Shown here piece after piece: positions 1 through 5,360 of a stretch of 7,361 nt of DNA (the stretch's first letter is position 1; each line of letters starts with the position of its first letter). Both the position numbers and the translations under genes were made by a program. Below the pieces are notes generated by a model, which did not search any database, was not told where the DNA came from, and saw only the letters and a program-made list of their open reading frames with translations. The DNA is from Myxococcales bacterium (lineage in GTDB: Bacteria; Myxococcota_A; Polyangia; Polyangiales; Houyiibacteriaceae). The DNA is taken from positions 628,718-636,078 of the forward strand of contig CP070650.1 in NCBI GenBank assembly GCA_020354595.1, read 5' to 3'.

Positions 1-294
1 ACCCATGTCCGCCGCGTGGCTGCACTATCATCGTTCACTCAACCACGACGCGTAGAAGCGCATCCGCGCAACGGAAGTCTGGGACACGTGTCCCTCCTGG
101 CTCCGGCAACTCGGATTCACTGGGTTTCAGCACAGGTCTCCCGATCGACACGTTTCGGCGTACTCGCTACTAAGTCACGCGAACCAGGTTGTTCCAAAGA
201 TGGCTCGAGTCGCGCCGCCTCTGCGGACAACCGTTCGAGAACATTGCGCCCCGATCGCGAGCGGCGGCATCACCGGCAAGAGCTAGTCCAGACC
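1..294. other. Stretch without a recognisable gene
   Basis: I see no convincing coding sequence here. A plus-strand open frame runs through 16-573, but its translation is rich in Arg, Ser and His and has no motif. Short minus-strand frames (about 24-31 codons) are also uninformative. The one clear structure is the perfect palindrome at 81-94. Since the tRNA-Leu fragment at 661-713 suggests the end of an integrated element, this may be decayed mobile-element DNA, but no transposase or integrase motif is visible. Confidence 0.5.
81..94. repeat. Perfect 14-bp palindrome around CACGTG
   Basis: GGGACACGTGTCCC is fully self-complementary with no spacer, and the symmetry stops exactly at its edges (T at 80 and T at 95). 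Such a sequence could be an operator for a dimeric regulator or a relic of a mobile-element terminus. No gene starts immediately beside it, so I cannot assign a role. Confidence 0.6.
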
Positions 295-567
295 TCATAT
301 CGTTTTCTTACCGGCACCAAGAGCAACTACCCCCGTCTCCGCTGGGAGGTTTTCGGCTGCGCGATCGTCGGTGGTGAGCACCATCGACGCGAGCTCCAGG
401 GCCTTGCGGAAAGCAAACTCAGGAGAACCGCGCTGCAAGATTTGTCGCGCAACTTGAAATGCGGGTGCGTCGATGACTGCTGTCGCCAAGTCGTGAACTT
501 GCGCGATCGGCACGTCGCCACCGTCAGCCACGGCGCGGAGCAGATCGCGGGCGAGATTCTTCACCAC
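295..567 (-). CDS. Small hypothetical protein (about 90 aa), weakly supported
   Basis: A minus-strand frame from tandem GTG codons (567-565 and 564-562) to TGA at 297-295 encodes an Ala/Leu-rich, mostly helical polypeptide. It begins VVKNLARDLLRAV and includes QVARQILQRG and FRKALELASMVL. Its regular amphipathic pattern makes it more plausible than the Arg/Ser/His-rich plus-strand frame over the same bases. I recognise no family or domain. The frame stays open upstream through the hairpin at 584-605 and antisense through the tRNA fragment to a nominal ATG at 936, but that extension is antisense tRNA and unlikely to be translated as such. No clear Shine-Dalgarno precedes the GTG pair. The gene may be the intact end, or the remaining C-terminal part, of something cut by an integration event. 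I infer it is real at low confidence. Confidence 0.33.
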   Translation of the reverse strand: MVKNLARDLLRAVADGGDVPIAQVHDLATAVIDAPAFQVARQILQRGSPEFAFRKALELASMVLTTDDRAAENLPAETGVVALGAGKKTI

Positions 568-583
568 TGGTGAGAAATCCGGC

Positions 584-605
584 CGCCCGAGGGTGTTCTC
601 GGGCG
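584..605. terminator. Strong 8-bp hairpin, possible terminator
   Basis: CGCCCGAG (584-591) and CTCGGGCG (598-605) form a perfect 8-bp GC-rich stem with a 6-nt loop. There is no T-tract on either side, so it is not a classical intrinsic terminator, though high-GC bacteria often use such stems. It lies 17 bp upstream of the probable GTG start of the minus-strand small ORF, so an attenuator or leader role is equally possible. Confidence 0.4.
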
Positions 606-619
606 TTCCTGACCGACTT

Positions 620-649
620 GCGCCCTTGAATTCATGCGCTTTTTCTTCT
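620..649 (+). terminator. Weak stem with nested palindrome and T-rich tail
   Basis: GCGC (620-623) and GCGC (636-639) can pair around a perfect TGAATTCA palindrome (627-634). A T-rich run, TTTTTCTTCT, follows at 640-649. On the plus strand this resembles a weak intrinsic terminator just upstream of the tRNA fragment, which would fit the end of an inserted element. The GCGC stem is only 4 bp, so this is tentative. Confidence 0.25.
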
Positions 650-660
650 GCAAGGTCGGC

Positions 661-713
661 TAAGGATCTAGTGGGGTAACACCCGTGGAGGTTCGAGTCC
701 TCTCTTCCGCACC
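661..713 (+). tRNA. tRNA-Leu 3' fragment (non-functional; att-site-like)
   Basis: The 3' part of a class II tRNA is clear. There is an anticodon-stem 3' strand TCTAG after a partial loop and a long variable arm with stem GGGT/ACCC around AAC (674-684). The T stem GGAGG/CCTCT encloses the loop TTCGAGT (687-703). The acceptor strand CTTCCGC (704-710), discriminator A (711) and CC (712-713) follow; the next base is G, so CCA is not fully encoded. The variable arm and A73 identify Leu. Loop bases AG at the expected positions 35-36 fit any NAG anticodon, but base 34 cannot be trusted. The expected 5' acceptor GCGGAAG, D arm and anticodon-stem 5' strand (CTAGA) are absent from the preceding 40 bases. 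Homology starts in the anticodon loop, a usual crossover site for tyrosine integrases. Confidence 0.88.
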
Positions 714-754
714 GTTTAGTCACGGGCACCGAGGTGGTCGGCGCGGCACGGGTT

Positions 755-785
755 GTAACGAGAATGGCGTCAATGTTACGTTGAC
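755..785. promoter_or_regulatory. Overlapping inverted repeats upstream of Rieske operon
   Basis: Two inverted repeats interlock about 50-80 bp upstream of the Rieske start. GTAAC (755-759) matches GTTAC (775-779), and GTCAA (769-773) matches TTGAC (781-785) around the 7-nt spacer TGTTACG. TTGACT at 781-786 also resembles a -35 element, although no good -10 box lies at the right distance. Position and symmetry suggest an operator or promoter for the operon at 835-2967. This is inference from sequence only. Confidence 0.35.
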
Positions 786-834
786 TACCACGGGGACGAC
801 TGATTCCCGGGCGAAACACGACCTGGGAGTGTGA

Positions 835-1167
835 ATGCGAGAACCCGAAGCGAAGAAGGCCCAGGCTGAGAAGCCACGCTTTCATTCGAGCTCGATGAAG
901 ACCAGGCTGCCTCCTTTCCCCAACAGTTGGTTTCACCTGGCCCCTTTGAGCGAGTTCAAGAAAGACGAGATCCGGTCATTCAAGTTTCTCGGGCACGACA
1001 TCATCGCCTTCAAGACGGGGGACGACAGCATCACGGTGATGGATGCGTACTGCCCTCACCTAGGTGCCCATTTGGGACGGTACGCGAAAGGGCGGAACAA
1101 TCGGCTGAATAACGGCTGTGTAGAGTGCCCGTACCACCATCTCACCTTTGACGCGCAGGGAACCTGA
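835..1167 (+). CDS. Rieske oxygenase, N-terminal part up to the TGA (110 aa)
   Basis: If the TGA terminates translation, the product is a 110-residue partial Rieske domain. It contains all four cluster ligands but lacks the closing strands of the domain and the whole catalytic domain, so it could not act as an oxygenase. Two local features are odd. The spacing between the CxH and CxxH motifs is 22 residues rather than the usual 15-18, with an inserted Arg/Asn-rich loop. The residue after the second ligand His is His, where most family members have Gly. Transcription presumably starts in the 714-834 gap. Confidence 0.6.
   Translation: MREPEAKKAQAEKPRFHSSSMKTRLPPFPNSWFHLAPLSEFKKDEIRSFKFLGHDIIAFKTGDDSITVMDAYCPHLGAHLGRYAKGRNNRLNNGCVECPYHHLTFDAQGT
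1165..1167 (+). other. In-frame TGA within the Rieske domain
   Basis: This is the only stop in an otherwise uninterrupted 368-codon frame; the context is Gly-Thr-TGA-Val-Lys. Relatives often have Cys here, shortly after the CPxH...F-D...G segment. One substitution at the third base (TGC or TGT to TGA) would explain it. TGA is used as an ordinary stop by the other complete genes in the window (1939-1941, 2965-2967, 3942-3944, 3100-3102), so a genome-wide TGA reassignment is not supported. Confidence 0.85.
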
Positions 1168-1941
1168 GTGAAAGGCCGGAGCCACGCGTCTGTGCCCAGG
1201 GTGAAGATTTTCACTTGGGAAACCGAAATCGTGGAAGGCCTCGTCTTCGTCTATCACCACAAAGATCGGTTGCCTTCGACCTGGAAGGTCTCCGACTTCT
1301 TTCGCCCGGAAGGAAAGTGGAGCCCCCCGTACAAGACCTACCAAGGCGTGCATCCCATTCACCCCCAAGACGCGGCCGAAAACTCGGTCGATACCTTGCA
1401 CTTCCGGACGCTGCACCAGTTTGACCAGGTCGATCAGATCACGGAAGCAGTGGCCGACCGCCAGCATTTTTACCAAACGCTTCACATCGGAAGGATGGGG
1501 ATTCTTCCGAAGTTCATGAGGAGCGTTCCCATCTACTCCGTCGTCAAAGAGGCTGCGGTAGGCGTTGGATTCCCCATGGCTCACAATCGTTTTCATCCGA
1601 TCGGATTGCAGGTGAACCATCTGGTTTTCCTGACCCCGATTGACGAGAATTCGACCAACTTCTGGTTCTACTTTCAGGTCTCTTTCGCAGACGTGAAAAT
1701 CCCTCAGTTTCTGAAGAAGCACAAAGAGCGCCTCGACCGCTATTTGAGCGAAACCGTTAGACAGGCCCTCGACAGAGCTGTCCATCGCGCAGCATGTACC
1801 GCTTTGTCACCGATGTTCGTCTTTATCAACAGTCAAGACCTCGACATTTGGTCGACGAAATCATATTGCGAGAAACCCGTAGTCCTGGGAGATGACGGCC
1901 ACATCCATCTCTTCCGCAAGTGGGCTAAGCAATTCTATTGA
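1168..1941 (+). CDS. Rieske oxygenase, C-terminal catalytic part (257 aa, GTG start adjoining TGA)
   Basis: The GTG at 1168 directly abuts the TGA in the same frame (TGAGTG). A Shine-Dalgarno-like CAGGGA lies about 6 nt upstream (1156-1161), so reinitiation by terminating ribosomes is conceivable. The piece carries the end of the Rieske domain and the catalytic domain, with its ENSVDTLH and QDLDIW motifs. Without the cluster ligands it would lack an electron donor unless it associated with the N-terminal fragment. No split Rieske oxygenase of this kind is known to me, so this start may simply be a chance Val codon in the original protein. Confidence 0.5.
   Translation: MKGRSHASVPRVKIFTWETEIVEGLVFVYHHKDRLPSTWKVSDFFRPEGKWSPPYKTYQGVHPIHPQDAAENSVDTLHFRTLHQFDQVDQITEAVADRQHFYQTLHIGRMGILPKFMRSVPIYSVVKEAAVGVGFPMAHNRFHPIGLQVNHLVFLTPIDENSTNFWFYFQVSFADVKIPQFLKKHKERLDRYLSETVRQALDRAVHRAACTALSPMFVFINSQDLDIWSTKSYCEKPVVLGDDGHIHLFRKWAKQFY
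1195..1219 (+). promoter_or_regulatory. Hairpin downstream of the in-frame TGA (possible bSECIS-like element)
   Basis: CCCA (1195-1198) pairs with TGGG (1216-1219). GTGAA (1201-1205) pairs with TTCAC (1210-1214). GG opposite T gives one wobble pair plus a bulge, and GATT (1206-1209) is the apical loop. Bacterial selenocysteine-insertion hairpins lie just downstream of UGA and usually have G among the first two loop bases, which is met here. The loop begins 38 nt after the TGA, at or slightly beyond the usual range. Chance coding-region pairing is a real alternative. Confidence 0.3.
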
Positions 1942-1953
1942 GAGGTAGACTAG

Positions 1954-2967
1954 GTGAACTGGTACCGAATTAAGACCGCGCTCGGCGGGCTCAAACGATT
2001 GGCAAAGCTGTCGGACGAGGACAAGCAAGCTTGCATCGACGCCTACAAGTTCTTTCAGAGAATGCAGTCCGGTGAGCAAACGGAGACCGCGGCCGAAACG
2101 AAGGCCGTCGCGGACTACTACAAGGTCCTGAATAACCTGCTCTCGGTTTTCGACCTGGAGAAGCTCTATATCCCGCCGCAGCTAGACGAATCGCAGGGAT
2201 TGTACGGGAATCAGCTCTTGGTCGAGCAGCACGTATTGAAGGAGCTCGATCTCAAAGACCCCAATCGATCGCATCTGTTGGACATGGGGTGCGGGAGGGG
2301 GAGGGTTTCATATCACTTCGCCACGCTGACGGGCGGCCAGGTGTCCGGATACAACATCGATCCCAATCAGATCGAGAGCGCGATCGACTGGGCGGCGGAA
2401 TGCGGAATGAGTGACCGGCTTCACTTCAAAGTGGGCAACCATCACGAGCCGCTCGAGTATGAGTCGGGCACCTTCGATGGATGCTTTTCCTTTCAAGCAG
2501 TCTGGCCGTTCTTCAAGAAAGAAGAGCTGGATGATCACGCGGGAGAAATGTTCCGCGTCCTCAAGGCTGGAGCGCGATACGCGTGTTCCGAGTATCTGTT
2601 GACGCCGCACTTCGACTGGGACAACGAAGAGCACGTGAACCTACACAAGGCCTATCTGCCTACGCTTGCGGCCACTCAATCCATGTACCCGGCAGACGTT
2701 TGCGCCGCCTTGGAAAGAGCCGGGTTTCGAGTTGTCGCTTCCGCTCCTTCGAAAAGCGCGGCCTGGCCAATTTGCGAGCAGAAGAGAGATTTGATTCTCG
2801 GCGGGCGAAAACTCATCCGGGCGCTCGAAGCGATTCGCATCTTGCCCCCGTGGGTCGAAGAGTCGCTCGACCTTCTTCAAAGCGGCGGTGAGGCATGGAC
2901 CCTAGCGGAGAAGGCCAAGATTGCCGATTTGAACTGGAGAATCGTCGCGGAGAAACCGCTCGGCTGA
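1954..2967 (+). CDS. SAM-dependent methyltransferase, sterol C-24 methyltransferase-like
   Basis: This 337-residue class I methyltransferase probably transfers methyl from SAM to a lipid substrate. SAM motif I is LLDMGCGRGR (108-117); GYNID (132-136) is the acidic motif II, and SGTFDGCFSFQAVW (171-184) covers the motif IV region. The end of the fold, with RVLKAG and then SMYPADVCAALERAGFRV, matches the order seen in ERG6/SMT sterol methyltransferases. However, the SMT signature IEATCHAP is replaced by FQAVWPFF, and the Tyr/Trp-rich region I typical of ERG6 is not seen, so the substrate may differ from standard delta-24 sterols. The N-terminal 60 residues are a helical extension. GTG is the start; AGAGG (1941-1945) lies 8 nt upstream and overlaps the Rieske stop, implying translational coupling. 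The pairing with a steroid-type Rieske oxygenase supports sterol or other polycyclic-lipid tailoring. Methyltransferase activity is likely; sterol specificity is inferred. Confidence 0.82.
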   Translation: MNWYRIKTALGGLKRLAKLSDEDKQACIDAYKFFQRMQSGEQTETAAETKAVADYYKVLNNLLSVFDLEKLYIPPQLDESQGLYGNQLLVEQHVLKELDLKDPNRSHLLDMGCGRGRVSYHFATLTGGQVSGYNIDPNQIESAIDWAAECGMSDRLHFKVGNHHEPLEYESGTFDGCFSFQAVWPFFKKEELDDHAGEMFRVLKAGARYACSEYLLTPHFDWDNEEHVNLHKAYLPTLAATQSMYPADVCAALERAGFRVVASAPSKSAAWPICEQKRDLILGGRKLIRALEAIRILPPWVEESLDLLQSGGEAWTLAEKAKIADLNWRIVAEKPLG

Positions 2968-2970
2968 TTT

Positions 2971-3038
2971 GCCGTAGACGGCCACTCGTCGTCGAGTGCG
3001 TGACGCGCTCACCGCGCACACGGGGGCGCGCTACGCGC
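2971..3038. terminator. Hairpin cluster between convergent operons
   Basis: The 132-bp gap between the methyltransferase stop (2967) and the TPR/PEGA stop (3100) holds several stems. They are GCCGT/ACGGC around AG (2971-2982), CACTCG/CGAGTG around TCGT (2983-2998, perfect 6 bp) and GCGCG/CGCGC around CTA (3026-3038). None has a T-tract. Their place between converging genes suggests bidirectional termination or transcript-end protection. Confidence 0.45.
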
Positions 3039-3099
3039 AGATCGCGAGGCCGAAATTGGAGGCCGGACGCCCAATACGTTGACCGTGCGCACGCCGCTC

Positions 3100-3948
3100 T
3101 CAGAATGCGACAGTCAGACCTTGAGTCGTCGCACAGTCCCCCGTCGTCCCGCAGGCCGGCGCTTCGTCTTTGCGGGAGAGGGCGACCGCGACGCCCGCTC
3201 CAATCCCAGCAGCCGCGATCACGCCGATCATGACCCAGAAGCCCGGACGCTTCACGAAGCGGGTTCGGTCGTCGACGGGTTTCGCAGGCGCGGCAATGCC
3301 GTCGCTGTCACCCGAGATGGCGATGGTCGACTCGGTCACGGTCAACGTCGTTGCGGGCGGGACCGCGGAGGCGCTCGGTTTCAACTCGAAAGAATACGCA
3401 TGTTCGCTCCCGCGTGCGACTCGAATCTCGCGTCGATGGGGCTCGTATCCCTCGTGCGTCACCAGGATCGAATGCGTTCCGGGATTGACGATGATTAGCC
3501 GCTCTCGCCCTTCCGACGCGGATGGCAAGCCGTCGACGAAGACCCTGGCGACCGCGGGCGTCACCGTCACTTGGACCTTTCCAACGGCACCCATGAGGAG
3601 CGCTCTGAGCTCGTCGCCACGCCGTCGTGCCCGTTCGTCCTCCTCTACTTCAGGCATGCGGTCGTACTCGTCCAACTCCGAGAGTGCTTCGACAGGTCGG
3701 TCGAGTCGGTAGAGGGCGTTGGCGATGTTGTACGAAGTGCTCGGCCTCGCGACCAAAGCCGCCGAGCGGCGAAAGGCGGACAGCGCTTCGGGCCAACGGT
3801 CCGCCTGGGCAAAGGCGAGCCCTTCTTCGAACGAGTCGCGAGCGAGTGCCTCGGACTCGGACGACTGAGCGACGACGCCGCTCGCGTTGGAGAGGATCAC
3901 AGAAGCGCCAAGACAGAGCAACGCGGCCATGCGGAACGATTTCACCAT
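3100..3948 (-). CDS. Secreted TPR and PEGA domain protein with C-terminal membrane segment
   Basis: The 282-residue protein has a cleavable-type signal peptide (1-27: basic start, hydrophobic core, VVA before Gln28). A helical TPR-like region covers about 34-100, with EEGLAFAQADRWPEAL and YNIANALYRLDRPVEAL as repeat units. A PEGA domain (about 124-191) has VTVTPAVARVFVDG and the signature NPGTHSILVTHEGYEP. A Thr/Ser/Pro linker precedes one membrane segment (about 237-257) and a short Cys-containing tail (C266, C272). This implies a periplasmic TPR/PEGA module anchored at its C-terminus. TPRs bind partner proteins; PEGA domains are surface or periplasmic beta modules often found with Ser/Thr kinases in myxobacteria. 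The ATG lies inside the end of the kinase gene (7-nt overlap), with GGAG 11 nt upstream, so the two are coupled. A sensing or scaffold partner of the kinase is a reasonable inference; no enzymatic motif is present. Confidence 0.88.
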   Translation of the reverse strand: MVKSFRMAALLCLGASVILSNASGVVAQSSESEALARDSFEEGLAFAQADRWPEALSAFRRSAALVARPSTSYNIANALYRLDRPVEALSELDEYDRMPEVEEDERARRRGDELRALLMGAVGKVQVTVTPAVARVFVDGLPSASEGRERLIIVNPGTHSILVTHEGYEPHRREIRVARGSEHAYSFELKPSASAVPPATTLTVTESTIAISGDSDGIAAPAKPVDDRTRFVKRPGFWVMIGVIAAAGIGAGVAVALSRKDEAPACGTTGDCATTQGLTVAF

Positions 3949-5360
3949 TCGGTTATCAGCTCCGGCGGTTTGTCATAGCGGCGGTCGGACGATGAGGAAC
4001 GGGCGTCGCCTCGACGCGGTCGCGTTGGCTTGGCGCGGGACGCCTTGGGGGCGGCCGGCACCGGCTTCGACGGGATTGGTTCGAGCGAATCGGCATTTTC
4101 AGTCGCCTTCTCGAGCTCCTCCGCCGCGGGGTCGGCGGTCGTCTCTTCTGGCTGCAAGAGAGCGGTCTCCGTCGCCTCGTACTCCACCGGTTCGGAAGAA
4201 TGCCCAGCCTCTTTGGGTGGTGGCGTACTCGAGGTTGACCACGCATCTTCGTCGGTGCCGCCGATGGTCCACCACGCGGCGAGGCCCACCGCGATGGCTA
4301 GCGCGGCTCCACCGAGCAGCGCCTTCCAATGAGACGCGGGCGGAAGCGTCAGCAACTCCGAGTCGCGCTGCACGGGTCTGGCGCCTGTCGTAGACAAGCT
4401 CGGGGCGCTACCGCTCGACAGCGTTCGGCGGATGTAGCTCGGCCGGTCGTGAGAGGGGGGCCACGAGGAGACGGCGGCCAGATCCGCGCCCTGCGACGCG
4501 GGGGCTAGACCGCTTTGCTCCAACTGCGATCTCAGCACCGATAGGCCTCGAGTCCGTTCCAGAGGGGAGCGTCGAAGAGCTGCTCGGAGGATCGGAACGT
4601 AGTCGTCAGGGATATTCTCGAAGTTGATGGGCGCCTCGCAGACCGCGTTGAGAATCTCCAACGGTGTGCCGCCGTCGAAGGGGGGCTGCCCCGTCAAGCA
4701 TTCGTACCAAACGACACCGACGCCCCAAACGTCGGTCTGGGGACCGATGAGGTGGATTTGATCGCGAGCTTGCTCGGGGGACATGTACTGCGGGGTCCCG
4801 ACGATTACCTTGCTCGAGGCGCCCGGGCTCGAAGGCTGAGTGTCTCGGAGAATCTGAGCAACACCGAAGTCTAGAAGCTTCGGTGTCATCACCTCGAACG
4901 GATCGACGCTGAGCACGATGTTCTCGGGCTTGAAATCTCGGTGCACGATCCCAAGTCCATGCGCGGTCTCTAGCGCATCGATGAGCGGAAGGAGGATCGC
5001 CAAAGTATCGTCGGGCGAAAGTCGACCTTGCTCGAACAGAACGTCCCGGAGCAAAGGCCCATCCAAGAGCTCCATCACCAAGTACGTCGTTCCCGCCTCG
5101 TCTTCACCCATGTCGAGAACTTCAACGACGTTGGGATGCTCGAGTTGCACCGTGGCTCGCGCTTCCCTGAGAAAGGCCTCCCGGAGCTCATCGTAGTGAG
5201 GCAAGGAGGGGTCCAAGATCTTCACCGCGACTTCGCGCTCGGTCCACAGATGCGTGGCGCGGTAAACGGTACCCACTCCTCCAGAGCCGATAACCGGACC
5301 GAGGCGATACTTTCCACCGATCAGGGCGTGTGGGGGCAGAATGTGCTGCGAGGTCGGCAT
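3942..5360 (-). CDS. PknB-type Ser/Thr protein kinase, single-pass membrane protein
   Basis: The 472-residue Hanks-type kinase phosphorylates Ser/Thr on unknown partners. In order are the Gly-rich loop GSGGVGTV (25-32), VAVK with catalytic Lys47, Glu66 in the C-helix FLREAR, HRDFKPEN (140-147), DFG (164-166), a Ser/Thr-rich activation loop, GTPQYMSPEQ (189-198) and TDVWGVGVVWYE. All catalytic residues are present, so it should be active. A Ser/Pro-rich juxtamembrane linker follows, then one membrane segment (about 345-364) and a 108-residue periplasmic tail, first acidic and Pro-rich, then basic, with no PASTA, WD40 or TPR domain. I chose ATG 5360 because the kinase fold begins soon after it; an upstream TTG (5414) has neither a ribosome-binding site nor family support. 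No clear Shine-Dalgarno precedes the ATG either. The gene leads a two-gene operon with the TPR/PEGA gene and is divergent from the Cys-rich gene, with which it may share a control region. Confidence 0.93.
   Translation of the reverse strand: MPTSQHILPPHALIGGKYRLGPVIGSGGVGTVYRATHLWTEREVAVKILDPSLPHYDELREAFLREARATVQLEHPNVVEVLDMGEDEAGTTYLVMELLDGPLLRDVLFEQGRLSPDDTLAILLPLIDALETAHGLGIVHRDFKPENIVLSVDPFEVMTPKLLDFGVAQILRDTQPSSPGASSKVIVGTPQYMSPEQARDQIHLIGPQTDVWGVGVVWYECLTGQPPFDGGTPLEILNAVCEAPINFENIPDDYVPILRAALRRSPLERTRGLSVLRSQLEQSGLAPASQGADLAAVSSWPPSHDRPSYIRRTLSSGSAPSLSTTGARPVQRDSELLTLPPASHWKALLGGAALAIAVGLAAWWTIGGTDEDAWSTSSTPPPKEAGHSSEPVEYEATETALLQPEETTADPAAEELEKATENADSLEPIPSKPVPAAPKASRAKPTRPRRGDARSSSSDRRYDKPPELITEW

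Larger units (their letters stand above)
835..1941 (+). pseudogene. Rieske non-heme-iron oxygenase (KshA/Neverland-like), interrupted by in-frame TGA
   Basis: Read through the single TGA (codon 111, positions 1165-1167), this is one continuous frame of 368 codons, near the usual length of KshA/Neverland-type oxygenases. These enzymes use electrons from a reductase to hydroxylate or desaturate steroids. The Rieske domain (about residues 28-140) has CPH (C73, H75) and CPYH (C98, H101) for the [2Fe-2S] cluster. The catalytic domain has ENSVDTLHFRTLH, giving iron-ligand His residues 189 and 194 and bridging Asp 186, and QDLDIW near residues 334-339, where the third, Asp ligand is expected. GGGAG (825-829) 5 nt before ATG 835 supports that start; ATG 895 is the alternative. 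The TGA falls where relatives often have Cys, so a TGC/TGT-to-TGA change is likely. All ligands survive and there is no frameshift, so any inactivation is recent, or the stop is recoded or a sequencing error. The methyltransferase gene follows 12 nt downstream. Confidence 0.82.

Noticed and set aside
16..573. 185-codon plus-strand frame
   Set aside because: Arg/Ser/His-rich composition with no motif. Part of it lies antisense to the more protein-like minus-strand frame at 295-567.
626..713. A complete functional tRNA-Leu
   Set aside because: The 5' acceptor strand, D arm and 5' anticodon stem cannot be found in the 35-40 bases before the anticodon loop.
755..785. A KstR-type steroid-regulator box
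   Set aside because: The inverted repeats do not match the TnnAAC-nn-GTTnnA pattern of KstR sites, so no specific regulator is named.
295..936. A 213-codon minus-strand frame starting at ATG 936
   Set aside because: Its middle, GREDSNLHG, is the well-known translation of antisense tRNA. The N-terminal part overlaps the start of the Rieske gene in antisense. Only the part from about 567 to 295 is kept, at low confidence.
1165..1167. TGA reassigned to Trp across the genome
   Set aside because: All the complete genes in the window end properly at TGA, and the position in relatives is often Cys rather than Trp.
3887..4393. Plus-strand frames opposite the kinase and TPR/PEGA genes
   Set aside because: Arg/Pro/Ser-rich shadows of well-supported minus-strand genes with full kinase and PEGA motifs.
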